From Bos javanicus (lineage: Eukaryota; Chordata; Mammalia; Artiodactyla; Bovidae): a DNA stretch of 64,000 nt. Numbering within the stretch: the first letter of the stretch is position 1; every line of letters starts with the position of its first letter. Shown here one piece after another: positions 33,200 to 43,548 of the stretch. The DNA is taken from the NCBI RefSeq assembly GCF_032452875.1, contig NC_083869.1, positions 123,014,001 to 123,078,000 of the forward strand. The letters run 5' to 3'. The notes under the pieces were generated by a model. It was not told where the DNA came from. It made no database searches and saw nothing but the letters and a program-made list of their open reading frames with translations. A program made the translations under genes and the position numbers.

Positions 33200-34007
33200 T
33201 AGTACATCTTAACATTACATAGTGTGATTCCTCCCATTTTTTTCCTTGTCAAGATTGTTTTAGCTGTCCTAGGTTCTGTGTTTTTCTATATACAGTTTAG
33301 AACAAGCTTGCCTATGTTTACAAAAAGCCTTCCTGGCATTTTGTTAACAATTGTGTTAAACCTGTGTATCAATTTGGTGAGAGTTGACATCTTTAATATG
33401 TTGAATATTCAGATCCATGAGCACAGTCTGTTTCTCCATTTATTTATTTAGGTCTTCTAAAATTTCTTTTATCACTAATTTATAATTTTCAGCATACAGA
33501 TTCTGGATGTATTTTGTTAAGTGTATAGCTAAATGCTTCATTTTCTTTGATACAATTTTAAGTAGTACTGTGTTTTTAATTTTGGTTTCTGTGTGTTCAG
33601 TTAGTTTATAGGAATATAATTGGTTTTAGTGCATTGATTTTGTATATCCAGAAGCCTTGCTGAACACACTTAATTCTGGGAAGTATTTTGAAGATTCCTT
33701 GGAATTTTCTACACAGACAACCTGTCATCTGCAAGGAGAGATAGTTTTATTTCTTCTTATTCAAACTGTATGTCTTTTATTTCTTTTTCTTACCTTATTG
33801 CAATGGCTGTGAATTTTAGTACTATGTTCCTTAGGGACATAGGAGTGAAAAAAGCAGATATACTTGACTTGTTTCTAATCTTGGTCAGAAATCATTCAGT
33901 GTTTCACCACTAAGTTAAATGTGGGTTTTGCATGGATGTTCTTTATTTTCTGGAAGAGATTGTATATCTTTGTCACAGTGGTAAAATTAACTCACTCAGT
34001 ATTATTT

Positions 34008-34217
34008 GAAAGTGTTAGTCACTCAGTCGTGTCTGACTCTTTGTGACCCTATGGGCTGTAGCTTGCCAGGTTCCTCTGTCCATGGAATTCTCCAGGCAAG
34101 AAAACTGGAGTGGGTAGCCATCCCCTTCTCCAGGGGATCTTCTGAACCTAGGGACTGAACCCAGGTCTCCCACATTGCAGGCAGATTCTTTATTGTCTGA
34201 GCCACCAGAAAAGCCCC
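34008..34217 (-). mobile_element. Bov-tA SINE
   Basis: Antisense full-length copy, from GAAAGTGTTAGTCACTCAG to TCTGAGCCACCAGAAAAGCC. It lies at the boundary between the L1 and an L2 fragment. Confidence 0.93.
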
Positions 34218-34335
34218 CGATATCATGTACTGAACATCTACTATGTGCTGGGCACTGTGCTGGGGCTGGACTTAGTGACGAAGACATGTGTTATGGTTCA
34301 GCCTTTGGGGGAGTGGATGTTCTAGAAACAGAATT
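34218..34335 (-). repeat. L2 LINE fragment
   Basis: CTGAACATCTACTATGTGCTGGGC and GTGGATGTTCTAGAAACAG follow the antisense L2 3' end. Confidence 0.6.
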
Positions 34336-34859
34336 CTCATGTCAGCTGCTTTGCCAGTGGTGTCTTAAGTCTCAGTCCTTGTGATGATAATAACGCTTTA
34401 GGGGGCCTGCTGGAAGCATCTGCTTCCCTGATTCTAAACCCAGCAGAGGGTCCCGGGCATGGCAGATAGAGAACGGGTCTCCCCTTTATCACTGATTAAG
34501 CTGTTGCTGGAGTATGGGACACATCCTGCAGGCCTACGGACCCCTACTGTGGGCCCCAGGATTAGAGAGCAGTCACCCCATTACTGGAGGCAACGCTGGA
34601 CCCCATAGGCTTCCTCAGGGTCAGGGTGTTGGGAGTCATTGCTGTAAAACCTCTGGCAGTGGGAACGCAGGGCAGATGGCAAGCTTCCGAAGACAGTCAG
34701 GCTCCCAAAGAGAGAGTGATAAGGGTGGGCCCCATGAGCTGGTCCTGCTCTCCTCAAACTCCCCCAGTTCTTTGGGAAGGAAAGGCCAGGGCATCTGTAG
34801 GACCACCCTCCCCGAGGACACTAGGAGTAGGAGGGAGCCTCCTCCCAGCTCTTAATAAT
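34336..34859. other. No recognised feature
   Basis: GC-moderate single-copy sequence. Overlapping open frames of 113 and 79 codons show no domain. Confidence 0.4.
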
Positions 34860-35010
34860 GAATAGTGTGCCCGCTCACCGTACTACGCTAGGCAGGGCAG
34901 TCATCATCTCACAGAGGAGGCAATAGAGAAACAGAGGTTTAGAAAAACTGACTCACTCTTCCAAATCCCTGGAAAGTGGGAATTAGAAAATGGACTCAGG
35001 TATGATCCTC
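34860..35010 (-). repeat. MIR SINE
   Basis: CATCTCACAGAGGAGGCAATAG and AAACAGAGGTTTAGAAAAACTG are a diverged antisense MIR core. Confidence 0.5.
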
Positions 35011-35169
35011 AGCCACCCCTCTTCATCACCCCCCACAGTGACCACACCAGGTTCTGGACCCTGCTGGTCTTGTCCTCCGCCCTCACGGGGCTGATTTGAT
35101 GTTGACCAGCTCTGATAGCAGAAAGTGCTTCTTCCTTCTGAATTCCTACCTGCTTCCTGGAAGATTCTG

Positions 35170-35480
35170 CCAATTGGTCCTTGTTTTGCCCTCTAGAGCT
35201 GCATAGTGACTTTAATCTCCTCACTAGCAGCAGAATAAATTTAATAAACTCCATTAAAGTATGTAATCTCATAGACAAGGTGCAGAATTTCTGTGCTTCA
35301 GACTTTTTTTTCCCGTAATTACTAGCACCATGGAAATTGCAGGGATTAGAGACTCTACTGGAGACGGAGACAGATTGTGTCATCAAGAAAGTACAAATGA
35401 ACTGAAACTGCTGCACAATAAGGTGGGCTGGGATTTGCATTACATTAGGAGGCAGGTTTCTTCCCATTAACTCCATGGGA
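35170..35480. promoter_or_regulatory. Possible conserved noncoding element
   Basis: A repeat-free AT-rich island with homeobox-type words (TAATTA at 35316-35321, a TTAATAAA cluster near 35239, CATTAAAG near 35250) between GC-rich flanks. A minus-strand frame stays open across it (35009-35575, 188 codons) but starts inside a SINE. Regulatory function is inferred from composition only. Confidence 0.3.
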
Positions 35481-35545
35481 CCAAACTTTGAGAATTTGTT
35501 TAGGAAATGGGAAGGTAGAGCGGGTAGGGGTGGTGATTTAGTGGC

Positions 35546-35818
35546 TGCTGCTGCTGCTGCTGTCGCTTCAGTCATGTCCGACTCTGCGACCCCATAGACC
35601 GCAGCCTCCCAGGCTCCCCCGTCCCTGGGATTCTCCAGGCAAGAACACTGGTATGGGTTGCCATTTCCTTCTCCAATGCATGAAAGTGAAAAGTGAAAGT
35701 GAAGTCGCTCAGTCGTGTCCGACCCTCAGCGACCCCATGGACTGCAGCCTACCAGGCTCCTCCATCCATGGGAGTTTCCAGGCAAGAGTACTGGAGTGGG
35801 GTGCCATTGCCTTCTCCG
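35546..35818 (-). mobile_element. BOV-A2 SINE
   Basis: Antisense full-length dimer starting with six GCT units and ending GCCATTGCCTTCTCCG. The flanks GATTTAGTGGC (35535-35545) and GATTAAGTGGC (35819-35829) match at 10 of 11 bases, the target duplication. Confidence 0.96.
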
Positions 35819-35847
35819 GATTAAGTGGCAGCTCATCTTAAGAAGGA

Positions 35848-36178
35848 TTTCCCTGGTGGTACAGGGGATGGGAGTCTGCCTGCCAATGCAGGGGACATGG
35901 GTTTGATCCTTGGTCCAGGAAGATTCCATGTGATGTGAATAAACTAAAGCCCATGCTCCACAACTACAGAGACTGTGCTCTAGAGCCTGAGAATTGCAAC
36001 TACTGAGCCCATGCGCCACAACTACTGAGCCCATGCGCCTAGAGCCTGTACTCTACAACAAGGGAAGGCGCCGCAGTGAAAGCCTGTGCGCCACAACAAA
36101 GAGTGACCCCGGCTCACTGCAACTAGAGGAAGCCCACGCACAGCAGTGAACATGCAGCGCCACCAAAAAAAGATTTAT
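35848..36178 (+). mobile_element. CHR-2 type SINE
   Basis: A long tRNA-derived SINE: head TTCCCTGGTGGTACAGG, CTGCCTGCCAATGCAGGGGAC (B-box region), then the cetartiodactyl body with repeated CACAACTACTGAGCCCATGCG and an A-rich end AAAAAAAGATTTATTAA. The body unit is locally duplicated at 35999-36035. This family predates the split of ruminants from whales. Confidence 0.88.
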
Positions 36179-36229
36179 TAAATGTCTGAAGGGAGCAGTG
36201 GCGATCTAGGCTAATCCTATTTTCCGGGT

Positions 36230-36295
36230 AGGACAACATTCTTCTACTACAGCTACCCCTCCCCCCACTTCCACATCCCCCCACCCCCAGGAGGA
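36230..36295. repeat. C-rich tract
   Basis: CCCCTCCCCCCAC and CCCCCCACCCCCAGG runs follow the SINE. They have G-quadruplex potential on the minus strand. Confidence 0.5.
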
Positions 36296-36504
36296 GGGGA
36301 CCTGCCCTAGAACCTAGAACATGCAACTGGTTCGCAGGAGACCTAGGGCGGGGACACAGGCCTCTGACACCTACCCAGTGACCTTCCCAACACACCAATG
36401 AATCCTGGCTCCCAACTTTGGTGATAAAAGTGGCCACCAGATGGTCATCAGGTGATCAAGAAACACCCATGTTAGCCAAAGAAGACCCTCTCTTCAGTTT
36501 GGAT

Positions 36505-36716
36505 CGTATCGTTAAACATCTGCCCTGTGCCATGTGCTGGGTCAGGGATTTTCTCATGTAGTCCTCTCAACAGCCCTATGGGATACCAATTACCCCCATT
36601 TTACAGATGGGATAGTTGAGGCTCAGAGTGATTAAATATGCTTGTCCAATGCTGCCCTGGTTAGTCATTTATAAGCTAGAATTCAAACCCAGGACTCTCT
36701 GACTCTACCACCAACA
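36505..36716 (-). repeat. MIR SINE
   Basis: Near full-length, well-kept antisense MIR: CCATTTTACAGATGGGATAG at 36597, GAATTCAAACCCAGGACTC at 36679, and an end at the tRNA-like head. Confidence 0.85.
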
Positions 36717-37169
36717 TTTTATGTAGCCTGAGATTTCCTTATTCTTATTGGGCAAAAAGGATCATCTCTCAAAACAGTACCAGTTGGATGGTTGTATCTG
36801 CTTGATGTGCTGCCTTGGAAAGGAGTTTGGGATGGAGTTCAAGGTCAGAGAGAAAGAGTGGTGGGATGGATTAGTGATGTCTGCCATGGGAATGCGGAAG
36901 CAGAACATGAGTGCTTGCATTTGCCATTTGCACTGAAGTCTTGCACATGTTAAAACCCACTGGGTCACGTGTCAGACTCCTGGGTGGGGCAGGGACCCTG
37001 TGAGTGCTGCCTGCTCGTGTGTATGATGGCCGTGCCATCTTTTTCTGCTTTCAGGCTTTGGATTCCCTAGTTGTCTGCTCTGCTCCAAGGGGTCACCAGC
37101 TTGCCACATCCCTAGGTTGGCACCGGGACTGAAAGAGTTCAGAGGTGAGAAAGCACTTCATATCTAGGT
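36717..37169. other. No recognised feature
   Basis: Single-copy sequence. No gene or repeat is recognised. Confidence 0.4.
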
Positions 37170-37179
37170 GAAAATGATG

Positions 37180-37457
37180 GCTGCTAAGTTGCTGCTAAGT
37201 CACTTCAATCGTGTCCGACTCTGTGCGACCCCATAGATGGCAGCCCACCAGGCTCCCCTGTCCCTGGGATTCTCCAGGCAAGAACACTGGAGTGGGTTGC
37301 CATTTCTTTCTCCAACGCATGAAAGTGAAAAGTGAAAGTGAAGTCACTCAGTCGTGTACGACTCGTAGCGACCCCATGGACTGCAGCGCACCAGGCTCCT
37401 CCGTCCATGGGATTTGCCAGGCAAGAGTACTGGAGTGGGGTGCCATTGCCTTCTCCA
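37180..37457 (-). mobile_element. BOV-A2 SINE
   Basis: Antisense full-length dimer with a perfect 10-base target duplication GAAAATGATG at 37170-37179 and 37458-37467. The GCT-type end is GCTGCTAAGTTGCTGCTAAG, a small duplication. Confidence 0.96.
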
Positions 37458-37689
37458 GAAAATGATGAAGGAGAGTCAATTAAAGACAACTCCCCTCTCT
37501 CTAAACAAATGGAAGACAGCATATAATGAAACACAGAGAGCGGAGGGCTTGCTTTCATTATTATTTAGGCTAGAAACTGGCCACCACTCTATCCGTAAAC
37601 TGAAGCATTTCTTCCAGGAACTGTGGCATCTAGACCCGAACAAATGAGGAATCAACATACACTAACTTCCTTAAGCCAGTTTCCTTAAA

Positions 37690-38270
37690 ATTCAATATCC
37701 CAGACATGATGGTTTATCTAAGAATCCTTCTCTTCAAGTTCTGAGACCCAGAAAGACTCCTAGAGAAAAGGCAACCACCCCTGAGGGGAGACGGGAACAG
37801 GGCAGGGCGTAACCTTTAAGAGAATGATGTAGCCCAGGGACATGATATAAACAGATTGGAACCAACCAGGTCCAAGATGCGGAGTAGTAGTCTTCCACTG
37901 GACCTTGAGCCTCAGTATTCTGTTCACACATCAGCATGCTAAGCGACACCGACCAGCGCCATGACTGTAAAGGTCAAAAGGTAGGTGCTGGTCCACTTCC
38001 TGGAATCCCCATCCCTTCCCCCAAATAGGTGGAATATTCTTCCCTCTCATTAACCCACGAAATCACCCAGGCCCATAAAAACTGACAATCCCCATACCGT
38101 GGTGCCTCTCTTGCCTTCTGAGACGGCCGAACTCTGTCTAAGGAGTGTGTTTCCTCCCTGAATAAACCTTCTTTCACTCTCCTATGGCTCACTCTTGGTT
38201 CTTTCCTGTGAGAAGTCAAGAAGCCACACTTGGTGGCCGTCCCAGGGACTTGGATGTGACCTGAGATGTG
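37690..38270 (+). mobile_element. Solo LTR, ERV1-like
   Basis: LTR architecture: a U3 with CCCCTGAGGGGAGACGGG, CCCATCCCTTCCCCCAAATAGG, a TATA-like CCCATAAAAAC at 38072, AATAAA at 38161-38166 and a U5 ending near GGTGGCCGTCCCAGGGAC. No internal coding flanks it. The class is by resemblance. Both edges are approximate. Confidence 0.65.
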
Positions 38271-40257
38271 ACTATACTCCTGTGTCCCACTCTCTTTTCT
38301 ACAACAATCTCATCTTAGGGGGGTGGGCAAGCAAGCTGGAACGCCTCCTCTAACCCCTCACCCGTCATGGCTGAAGGCTGCTCACAGTTTATGAACACCT
38401 TAGCATTCCCAGCCAGTCCTCACGTGGAGACTGCCCAATGCTCACAGCTGCACCCATCAGCATGCCCTGCAGTGGTGTTCCTACCTGTGAGGCATTATGA
38501 GCAGAGCAGGACCACTGCTGGGCAGGAGGGGTGCCCTGAAGTCCAGACACAGAGCAGAGAGCAACGCATGAGGAACTGGCCTTTTTGGTGGGATGTGGTA
38601 AAACATGTTGGCTCTGCCAGTGATGTCATCAGGATGGCCCAGGTGTGGGGGACTTGGTGTCTCTGAGGCTCTGGACACCTTCAAGTGCGTTGCTATAAAG
38701 TCCACAGTGATGCAAGCCCTAACACTGGGAGAAGCATTCCTTGGAGCTGTGACCATGGCAGGGCTCCCAAGCTCCTAGATGCATAGCTGTCCTGGCTGGA
38801 GCTGCAAAGTGACCCTGCATGTACCCCTCCCCATGCTGGGTGCCCCCTGATACCACGTTCTCATTTCCTCTCCACTCACAGGTCAGATCGGGGATCTGGG
38901 CCCACGGACTTCACCGAAGACCTGAAGGAGTCGGAACTGCAGCTCCGCTTTTCTTCTTTTTCCTTCTGCAGCCTCAGCCACTTTGTCCTCAGGCCAGCGC
39001 TCCGGGCTCATAATTTCAAAGGCCTTTTAACTTTTCTAGGTCAGAATTTTATCGCTTTTGGCCAAAGGCCACTTTGAAATTTACAGAGTGAAGAGTAGGC
39101 ACAACAAGGTCTTTGGAGTAAGTGACGGGGCTCAGGACGGAGTACGTGGGGCTGATTCAGCAGCTCCATCTGGACTGATTATACCTGCTTCTCCCGCAGC
39201 CCTGACCCGACCCAGGTGGCAGACACAACGCATCAAGCAGGGCTGTGATTTCTCTCTTCCCCCAGTGGAGCCTGTGGTACCATCACTGCCAAGGGGCTTC
39301 TGGAGGCCTTGGGCTGGGCAGATTGGGAGGTGCCAGAGGGAGGGCAGTGCTATGGGCAAGGGTTGGGAGTTGGGGGGCTAGGGCTCAGGGTCCACGGCCT
39401 GCTCTGTCCCCAGCGTGCACTTGTGAGTTGTAGGTGAGATGCAGACCCCTCCAAGTCTCAGCGTCCCCATCCAGCGTCCCCATGGGGGAATCACACACCT
39501 TCACGTGGCTGTGTCAAAGTTTCAGTGGGGTGATGCAGATGGCATCTGTGTGCCTGGCACAGGTCAGCTTCCAGGTACCTTGAACTCAAGGGTTCCAGAA
39601 CTTTCTATCAACTCCCAATCTCCTGGTGATGCAAAGTTAGGAAGCAAATACAGATAGTAGTGTTGTCTCTCACTGAACCGTGAACAGGACCCTGAGGTGA
39701 GGTCTGGGGACTGTAATGGGAGAGAATAGAGCTGAGGCTCCTGCCCTGACCCAGCGGGGCTCCCTTGGATCTGCAGGGATGTGAGTCTGTGGGGATGCAG
39801 GTCCTGTGGCCGGATAGAGGCTGGGCATGGATAGAGGAGGGGCTGTAGACGGGGTGGTGGAGCACCACTGGGGTGGCAGAGTCACAAACACCCAGGACTT
39901 CCGGATTTCTTCCTGGGCCACAGGACTCTGAAGCTGAGTCCCTTGTGGGGAGCTGGTGTGAGTGAGTCAGCAGGGCCCTCCCCACCCAGGATTCCCCAGG
40001 AACTGGAAAGTAGGGAGAGGACTGGGGGTGGGGCTGGAGCCGAGAGCAGAGTCTGAGCCTCACTTGACACCCTGGAGAAGGGCAGTGGTGGTTGCTGCCG
40101 CAGGGCTGCTGGGAAGAGGGCATGGTGGCCATGGGTGGAGGTAAGCGCAGCTGGCACTGCTGGGAGGGCAGGTGGAGCAGCAGGGGAGATGGCAAAGGAG
40201 TGAACTAGCTGGGACAGTGGTTCCCAGCGGCTGGAGGGCAGCACACTTATTCAGTGA
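38271..40257. other. Single-copy sequence, no gene recognised
   Basis: About 2 kb without a recognised repeat. A pyrimidine tract ending in CTTCTGCAG (38949-38970) resembles a splice acceptor, but no conserved coding exon follows. Around 39005-39085 the sequence is AT-richer (CATAATTTCAAAGGCC). The 195-codon minus frame at 39608-40195 is proline/serine-rich without a domain. Confidence 0.4.
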
Positions 40258-40461
40258 GAGCGAAAGTGAAGTCGCTCAGTTGTGTCCGACTCTTTGTGAC
40301 CCCACCAACTGTAGCCTACAGGCTCCTGCATCCATGGGGTTTTCCAGGCAAGAGTACTGGAGTGGGTTGCCATTTCTTCTCCAGGGGATCTTTCCCACCC
40401 AGGGATCGAACCCGGGTCTCCTGCACTGTAGGCAGATGCTTTACCATCTGAGCCAGGGAGA
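40258..40461 (-). mobile_element. Bov-tA SINE
   Basis: Antisense copy from GAGCGAAAGTGAAGTCGCTC to CCATCTGAGCCAGGGAGA. It lacks the last bases of the tRNA-like head. Confidence 0.92.
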
Positions 40462-40462
40462 T

Positions 40463-40590
40463 GGTTAAATACAGATTCCCCAGCCCCACCCCTTCCCAGA
40501 GGTTCTGGTGCCTGAGTCTGGGGAGAGTCCTGGGATCTGCATGTTAATAAGCCCCGCCCCTACTCAGGAGGCTGCCCACCACACTTTGGG
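40463..40590. mobile_element. MER5-like DNA transposon remnant
   Basis: CAGATTCCCCAGCCCCACCCC, CTGAGTCTGGGGAG, GATCTGCATGTTAATAAGCCCC and CCACACTTTGGG match MER5-type wording. Near-palindromic ends make its strand uncertain. Confidence 0.65.
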
Positions 40591-40689
40591 GGCCTTGAGG
40601 TGTCTTCTTGGGTCTTGGGCTGAAATTGGAAGACACTGCATGGGCCAGGGTTTAGGCAGCTGATGGGTGAAGGTGAGGGGAGCATGGGT

Positions 40690-40790
40690 GGACTGGGGCA
40701 AATCACTGTCCCTCTGAACCCCAGTTTCCTGATCTAAGAAATCAGAAGTAATGCTGACCCTCTCTGGATGTGACGTTTAAAGGAAGGCAG
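40690..40790 (+). repeat. MIR SINE fragment
   Basis: GGGGCAAATCACTGTCCCTC, ACCCCAGTTTCCTGATCTAAG and AATGCTGACCCTCTCTGG. Confidence 0.55.
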
Positions 40791-40999
40791 ACCAGTCACC
40801 CTGAGTCTGCCCTCAAGAATCTGTTCTCAATAAACCTCTCTGCTCTCCCTGCTTTCTGTAAATACCCTCCCTGTCCCCTGGGCACAGGTCCCCCTCCCTG
40901 AGGTCAGCCCCAGGGACAACATAGCCATTGCCCAGCTCTGGCACACTCTGAGATCTGCCAGGATGGGAGTAAGTAGGGCCAAGTGCCAGCCGGCCCTCC

Positions 41000-41190
41000 C
41001 TGGGCAGTGTCTTTCAAAATAAACCATGTTTCCTGGTGACCCAAATGAAAAACATACTGCTTGCAAAGTGCTGCTCAGACAGAATTACCCAAACCTTTTA
41101 TCATCAGAGCTGGAGTCTCACGGTGGACATCTGGCAAAGGTGTCAATTGTCATAATTAATTAAACTTTCCCCAGATTCCTGGCACCACAG
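41000..41190. promoter_or_regulatory. Possible conserved noncoding element
   Basis: An AT-rich, repeat-free island with CAATTG at 41144-41149 and TAATTA at 41153-41158, followed by a second TTAATTAAA overlap. The flanks are GC-rich. Inference from composition and motifs only. Confidence 0.3.
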
Positions 41191-41394
41191 TCTGTCAGCA
41201 GGAGCCACCTGCCTCCTCTGCAAGGATAGGGGATGGAGAGGGATTGACCTCTTGCCTGGGTGCAATCCCCAGCCGTAGGAGCTTGGGGGGTCTCCGTGGC
41301 CCCAGAGGAGCAGCTTCATCCAGGGAAAGCAGTGCTTACCCCACGCCCTTTGTTGATGGTTTCTGAGACCTCAGAGCAGGAGGTGTCTTCAGAT

Positions 41395-41500
41395 AATAAT
41401 AACATCTGAAGTATAACTGTGATCATGATCTCATGGCTCTTGTGTGCTGAGCACCTACTGTGTGCCAGGCCCAAGAGATTGTTTAACCCTATTGACCAAG
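41395..41500 (-). repeat. MIR or L2 fragment
   Basis: GAGCACCTACTGTGTGCCAGGCCC at 41450 is typical of antisense MIR/L2 ends. The rest is diverged. Confidence 0.5.
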
Positions 41501-41559
41501 GTGACCACATGATTTATCGTCCCACTGGGACTCTTCCCAGAGTGAAGGGGGTGCCTGGA

Positions 41560-41850
41560 CAGGGTAGCTCCTCCACTTCAAGTCTCAGCTGGGATGTCAC
41601 CTCCCCTGAGCTCCTCCTGACCACCCTGCACCTCCACCACTGTTCTGGGTCCCCGTGCTGTCCACTCGTTTCCTCTCCTGTTGCAGTCGTTATGACCACC
41701 AGCCCATCATGAACTGCGTGAGTCATTGGGGTGTCTGTCACCTCTCCCTGTGACTGCCTGGGGCAGTGAGGCAGGGCCTGGGTCTCTTGTGCCCGCTGCT
41801 GCACCCCATGCCAAGTTCATAGTAGCTGCTCACCAAATGCTGGAGGTGTG
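41560..41850 (+). repeat. L2 LINE 3' end
   Basis: CAAGTCTCAGCTGGGATGTCACCTCC, CTCCTGACCACCCTGCACC and TTCATAGTAGCTGCTCACCAAATG follow the sense L2 3' end in order. Confidence 0.7.
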
Positions 41851-42106
41851 GGGATGGGAGGACACGTGGATGGGCAAGTGAGCGAATTAATGAAAAATCG
41901 TGACATGAAGGGACTGGGCTCTGAGTTCGCGCCTCCTCTCTGAAGTCTTTGCCAGGTGAAGCTCTCTTCTGCGACCTCGCAGGCCTGCAAGAGAGGGTGC
42001 CGCTGGGGTCTGGGCCCAGCTGCTCAGGCTGAGGAGTCAGTCCCCTGGCGGGTCAGAGTCAGTCTGCAGAGAACCGACTGTCTCCACCGAGTGACACCCC
42101 GGCTCG

Positions 42107-42316
42107 TATGTTGAGGACATTGTGCTGATTGGCTCTGAGGAGCAGGAAGTAGCAGGTACTTTAGATGCCCTAGTGGGAGGTGCCAGACAAACCAGGTCTG
42201 GAGGCCCGCCACCGCAGCATCTGCCGGTTTGTGGCAGAAACCGAGAAGGTTCTGAGGCAGCTTCAGCCTGCAGTGCAAACAGCTCTGCCGTGAGGGCCAT
42301 GACCCAGCAGATCTAA
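42107..42316 (+). pseudogene. ERVL-like reverse transcriptase fragment
   Basis: About 70 codons beginning with YVEDIVLIG, the RT catalytic box region, followed by GSEEQEVAGTLDALV. The first Asp of the YxDD pair reads as Glu, so the active site is broken here. Frames before and after are shifted. The retroviral class is inferred from this fragment together with the downstream dUTPase-like piece. Confidence 0.6.
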
Positions 42317-42560
42317 GGGCACTTGAAATGTCTGTGGACAAGGTGGGGCAGTATGGAGCCTCTGGGCGGCACGCGCAGGGGAATTCCGGTTCAGATCTGC
42401 AGGATTTCAGAGCTAATCGCAACTCTCCACTGCAGATAACTGCACACCTTTTGAGAATGGCTCCTGGCTTGCTAGGGGGTCTTGGTAGAAAATAAATATT
42501 TAACTAGGGGACAACAGGTGATCACATATCCTGAGCTTTCCATCGTGACCTGGGTACTTT

Positions 42561-43548
42561 CTTTCTTTTTTTTTTAAAATTAATTTATTTATTTTAATTG
42601 GAGGCTAATTACTTTACAACATTGTGGTGGTTTTTGCCATACATTGACATGAATCCGCCATGGTGTACATGTGTTCCCTATCCTGAACCCCCCTCCCACC
42701 TCCCTCCCCATCCCCTGCCTCGGGGTCATCCCAATGCACTAGCCCTGAGCACCCTGTCTCATGCATCGAACCTGGACTGGCGATCTATTCCACAAATGAT
42801 AATATACATGTTTCAATGAAATTCTCTCAAATCATCCCATCCTCACCTTTTCCCACAGAGTTCAAAAGACTGTTCTTTACATCTGTCTCTTTTGCTATCT
42901 CACATATAGGGTCATCGTTACCATCTTTCTAAATTCCACATATATGTGTTAATATACTGTATTGGTGTTTTTCTTTCTGACTTACTTCACTCTGTATAAT
43001 AGGCTCCAGTTTCATCCACCTCATTAGAACTGATTCAAATGGATTTTTTTTAATAGCTGAGTAATATTTCATTGTCTATATGTACCACAGCTTTCTTATC
43101 CATTCATCTGCAATGGACATCTAGGTTGCTTCCATGACCTGGCTATTGTAAACAGTGCTGCGATGAACATTGGGGTACACGTGTCTCTTTCAATTCTGGT
43201 TTCCTCGGTGTATATGCCTAGCAGTGGGATTGCTGGGTCATATGGCAGTTCTATTTCCAGTTTTTTAAGGAATCTCCACACTGTTCTCCGTAGTGGCTGT
43301 ACTAGTTTGCATTCCCACCAACAGTGTAAGAGGGTTCCCTTTTCTCCACACCCTCTCCAGCATTTATTGTTTGTAGACTTTTTTGACAGCAGCTATTCTG
43401 ACTGGCGTGAGATGGTACCTCATTGTGGTTTTGATTTGCATTTCTCTGATAATGAGTGATGTTGAGCATCTTTTCAAGTGTTTGTTAGCCACCTGTTTGT
43501 CTTCTTTGGAGAAATGTCTGTTTAGTTCTCTGGCCCATTTTTTGATTG
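42561..43548 (-). mobile_element. 5'-truncated L1 LINE, antisense
   Basis: A young-looking L1 3' end of about 1 kb. The plus strand starts with a T-rich run (42557-42577, the poly(A) tail of the minus strand), then the 3'UTR, then the ORF2 C-terminus. Matching flanks GACCTGGGTA at 42547-42556 and 43551-43560 are the target duplication. It splits the ERVL remnant. Confidence 0.93.
43096..43548 (-). pseudogene. L1 ORF2 C-terminal fragment
   Basis: The minus strand encodes the L1 ORF2 C-terminus. 43096-43281 reads MWRFLKKLEIELPYDPAIPLLG, the conserved region near the end of ORF2p. The upstream part, 43364-43548, holds MRYHLTPVRIAAVKK in another frame, so a frameshift separates them. No RT or endonuclease domain is present, because the element is 5'-truncated. 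Confidence 0.85.

Larger units (their letters stand above)
31190..34000 (-). mobile_element. L1 LINE (ORF2), antisense, split three times
   Basis: Four blocks form one antisense L1 ORF2 region when later insertions are removed: 31190-31350, 32047-32245, 32872-32933 and 33200-34000. Typical wording is AAATCTAAGAACTCTTTACC and TTCTGTTCCATTGATCTATG. It is heavily mutated. Two BovBs and a BOV-A2 occupy the gaps. Confidence 0.88.

Noticed and set aside
35009..35575. 188-codon minus-strand open frame
   Set aside because: Its start and poly-Ala come from GCT repeats of a BOV-A2 SINE, and no domain or splice structure is seen.
35848..35920. tRNA-like sequence with B-box
   Set aside because: It is the tRNA-derived head of a CHR-2 type SINE, not a tRNA gene; the same applies to the heads of the Bov-tA copies.
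38940..39060. Pyrimidine tract plus CTTCTGCAG resembling a splice acceptor
   Set aside because: No open conserved exon follows and no donor partner could be identified; such motifs are frequent by chance.
39608..40195. 195-codon minus-strand open frame
   Set aside because: Proline/serine-rich, low-complexity composition without domain; three overlapping frames are open in the same GC-rich block.
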